Shown one piece after another: positions 21,994 to 23,671 of a DNA stretch of 23,671 nt. The notes beneath the pieces are model-generated. The model made no database searches. It saw nothing but the letters and a program-made list of their open reading frames with translations, and was not told the DNA's origin. The position numbers and the translations under genes are program-made. The DNA lies in the NCBI GenBank assembly GCA_023396095.1, contig JAEWXG010000001.1, positions 1 to 23,671 of the forward strand, read 5' to 3'. The first letter of the stretch is position 1, and each line of letters opens with the position of its first letter. Origin of the DNA: Bacillota bacterium. Lineage in GTDB: Bacteria; Bacillota; Clostridia; Christensenellales; UBA3700.

Positions 21994-23671
21994 TCATTTA
22001 ATTGTTAACTTTAATTATAAAGAAATTGATGATAATTTTGATTTTTATCTTTTAACTACGATTGATAAATATATTTCGAATGGTGCTTATGTAATTGATA
22101 AACCTATAGAATCATTACATGCTGAAAGTGTGGTTTTTGATAATGGTAGATCATTGCTCATAATGTTTAAAAAGAATATAATATCAAGATTTAAATTGAT
22201 TAATTATTTGGAAGACGAGAAACTTACTATTAAACCTATAAATTCAGCAGATATAAAAGATTATTTATTATTTAAATTGTTCTTATATAGTATTAATAAT
22301 TTTGATTCTGATTCTTTAAAATTTAATAATATTACAGGAAAACTATACATTGTTAATCCAAATTGGATTTCAAAGAATAGAAAATCATTTAAAGCATTAA
22401 ATATAAATGTTGATAATGAAATGAATATAAGAGCAGAAGCATCTAGCTTTAATAGTATCTTTGCATTTAAGGATTTAAAGAAAATTAAAGATTTACCAAA
22501 ATATGTTTTTGCAAATAAAAATAATGCTTTAAAAAGAGTATTACATTTGGATGACAAAGAGGATGCTTACGTAAGAAAGGCTTTGTTTGGTAAAAAAGTA
22601 GAAATTGAATTTTTCAATTTGAATCCTCAAAAGATTAAACAAACAAAAGTGTTTTATATTTATACAGTATTATCGATTTTAGAGAATAAGTATTCTAAAT
22701 ATTTTTCGTATCAATTAGAAGAAGTTGAAGTTAACAAATCGGTTCATAAAATTAAAGATAAGGATTTTATGAACAAAGCATTTGAGGATTTTAATAAGAG
22801 AGAAACAAATGTTATATCTTTTGTTAAAGAAAGTGAATATTATGATGAATTTAATAGCATTGTTTATAATTTATCTTCTGTATTATCTTCAAAAATTCAC
22901 AAAGCTGACTCAGTTGAAATAAATAAAAATAACATAGTTTATATTCACAATAGAGATTATTATACTGATAGTGGTTATGATGATCCATATAAGAATATAA
23001 GTAGAAATAGTGTTATTCAATGTATCACAATTGAAGATTCCAGCGACAAAATGATAGAGGATAATAACGCTATATTTGATACTGTGATTAAAGAATTAGT
23101 CATTAAGGATGATATTTTAAATAAAAAAGTAATAACACTTGATGATTGGAAATCATATGGCTTCCAAAATGACTGGATTTTTGGTAAAGAAAAAGGTGGG
23201 AAACATTATTTCTTAATAATTAATCCAAATGGTGAACTTAAATTTGTTTCAAAATTAAATGACTTTGAATCCTTTAATGATGAAACACTAGATAAATGCT
23301 CTGATTATCTTACTGATGACGAAGGTAAAGAAAAAGTTATTATTGCTGACTGCAATGGAAATATAAATATTATTTCAAGAACTCAAAGATTTATATTACC
23401 TTCTAAAGAGCTTTTTGATATGGAATTTATTAGTAGAGGAAAAGAAGCTAGGGATAAATATTTATCTGGAGTTGTAGATATAAATTATTATAATTTTAAT
23501 GATATGGGAACATATTACAATGTCGGTTTGATTGGATCAGGAATGAATACGCCTCTACCTAAAGCTTCGTTATTATATAAAATTGATACGTTAAAAGGTG
23601 AAAATGTAGTTCCATTCTTGTTAGAAACAATGAGTGTTTTATTTGTAAAGTATAAGTCATTTACAGTATTA
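21980..23671 (+). CDS. ddmE: DdmE-like Argonaute-related protein, C-terminus outside the window
   Basis: The frame is open for 564 codons from ATG 21980 to the last base. GAGG (21967-21970) sits 9 bases upstream inside the helicase gene, and the two genes overlap by 14 bases, so translation is coupled. Sequence is A/T-rich and Asn/Lys-rich with alternating short strands and helices; I see no HEPN, Walker or standard nuclease motif. The last 110 residues contain a strand-rich region (KVIIADCNGNINIISRTQRF) and then NVGLIGSGMNTPLPKASLLY and FLLETMSVLFVKYKSF, compatible with a PIWI-like RNase H fold. DdmE of V. cholerae has about 690 residues and an inactive PIWI domain; about 120 residues would be missing here. 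The assignment rests mainly on the partner gene, size and order. Confidence 0.6.
   Translation, partial: MAITNHLIVNFNYKEIDDNFDFYLLTTIDKYISNGAYVIDKPIESLHAESVVFDNGRSLLIMFKKNIISRFKLINYLEDEKLTIKPINSADIKDYLLFKLFLYSINNFDSDSLKFNNITGKLYIVNPNWISKNRKSFKALNINVDNEMNIRAEASSFNSIFAFKDLKKIKDLPKYVFANKNNALKRVLHLDDKEDAYVRKALFGKKVEIEFFNLNPQKIKQTKVFYIYTVLSILENKYSKYFSYQLEEVEVNKSVHKIKDKDFMNKAFEDFNKRETNVISFVKESEYYDEFNSIVYNLSSVLSSKIHKADSVEINKNNIVYIHNRDYYTDSGYDDPYKNISRNSVIQCITIEDSSDKMIEDNNAIFDTVIKELVIKDDILNKKVITLDDWKSYGFQNDWIFGKEKGGKHYFLIINPNGELKFVSKLNDFESFNDETLDKCSDYLTDDEGKEKVIIADCNGNINIISRTQRFILPSKELFDMEFISRGKEARDKYLSGVVDINYYNFNDMGTYYNVGLIGSGMNTPLPKASLLYKIDTLKGENVVPFLLETMSVLFVKYKSFTVL

Noticed and set aside
22261..22557. 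98-codon - strand frame in the last gene
   Set aside because: The + strand frame is open for 564 codons through this region and is coupled to the helicase gene; the reverse frame is a shadow.
18556..23671. pPIWI-RE type system (DinG-like helicase plus PIWI protein)
   Set aside because: From memory, those systems encode a PIWI protein of about 1,000 residues, a DinG-type helicase and a separate nuclease; here the nuclease is fused to the helicase and the order fits DdmDE better. Not fully excluded without structure comparison.

Overview
The window looks like a low-G+C Firmicute (Clostridia-type) chromosome region carrying an integrative and conjugative element (ICE) of the Tn1549/CTn family. 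All recognisable genes lie on the + strand. The evidence is the run of Tn1549-type transfer genes (Maff2-like pilin remnant, VirB6/TrbL, PrgI, VirB4, CHAP cell-wall hydrolase, DUF4315, DUF4366, topoisomerase III), strong AGGAGG-type ribosome sites and A/T-rich codon use. The species cannot be told from the sequence.

Positions 1-217 are a junction. The last ten codons of an unknown gene, possibly a large serine recombinase, and a strong hairpin run into the 3' 31 codons of a maff2 gene whose 5' part is missing. This fits a smaller element inserted in maff2. Positions 237-9834 are an intact, tightly packed conjugation operon with several start/stop overlaps, ending in topoisomerase III.

From 9854 the backbone gives way to cargo. 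First is a promoter-AbrB-DUF1016 nuclease-532 aa protein unit. The 532 aa protein has a C-terminal R-x5-H motif like those of HEPN RNases, and a terminator closes the unit. Then comes a scrapyard at 12.9-15.0 kb: a frameshifted GyrI-like remnant, an intact ClbS/DfsB-type gene, a 41-codon radical-SAM stub, a second chimeric copy of the DUF1016 gene and a frameshifted XRE regulator.

Next is a PHP-phosphoesterase/ABC-ATPase gene (TrlF-like) broken by one in-frame TAG, with a small overlapping partner. About 0.9 kb of gene fragments follow.

The last 5 kb, from its own promoter, hold the main find: an 1145 aa SF2 helicase with a C-terminal PD-(D/E)xK nuclease, overlapping by 14 bases a reading frame that stays open for 564 codons to the window edge. 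Gene order, sizes, helicase-nuclease fusion and coupling match the DdmDE plasmid-elimination system (DdmD helicase-nuclease plus DdmE Argonaute-like protein) known from Vibrio cholerae. If correct, this ICE carries a defence island against plasmids, and possibly phages, beside its own transfer genes. Family assignments come from memory of motifs; no searches were run.
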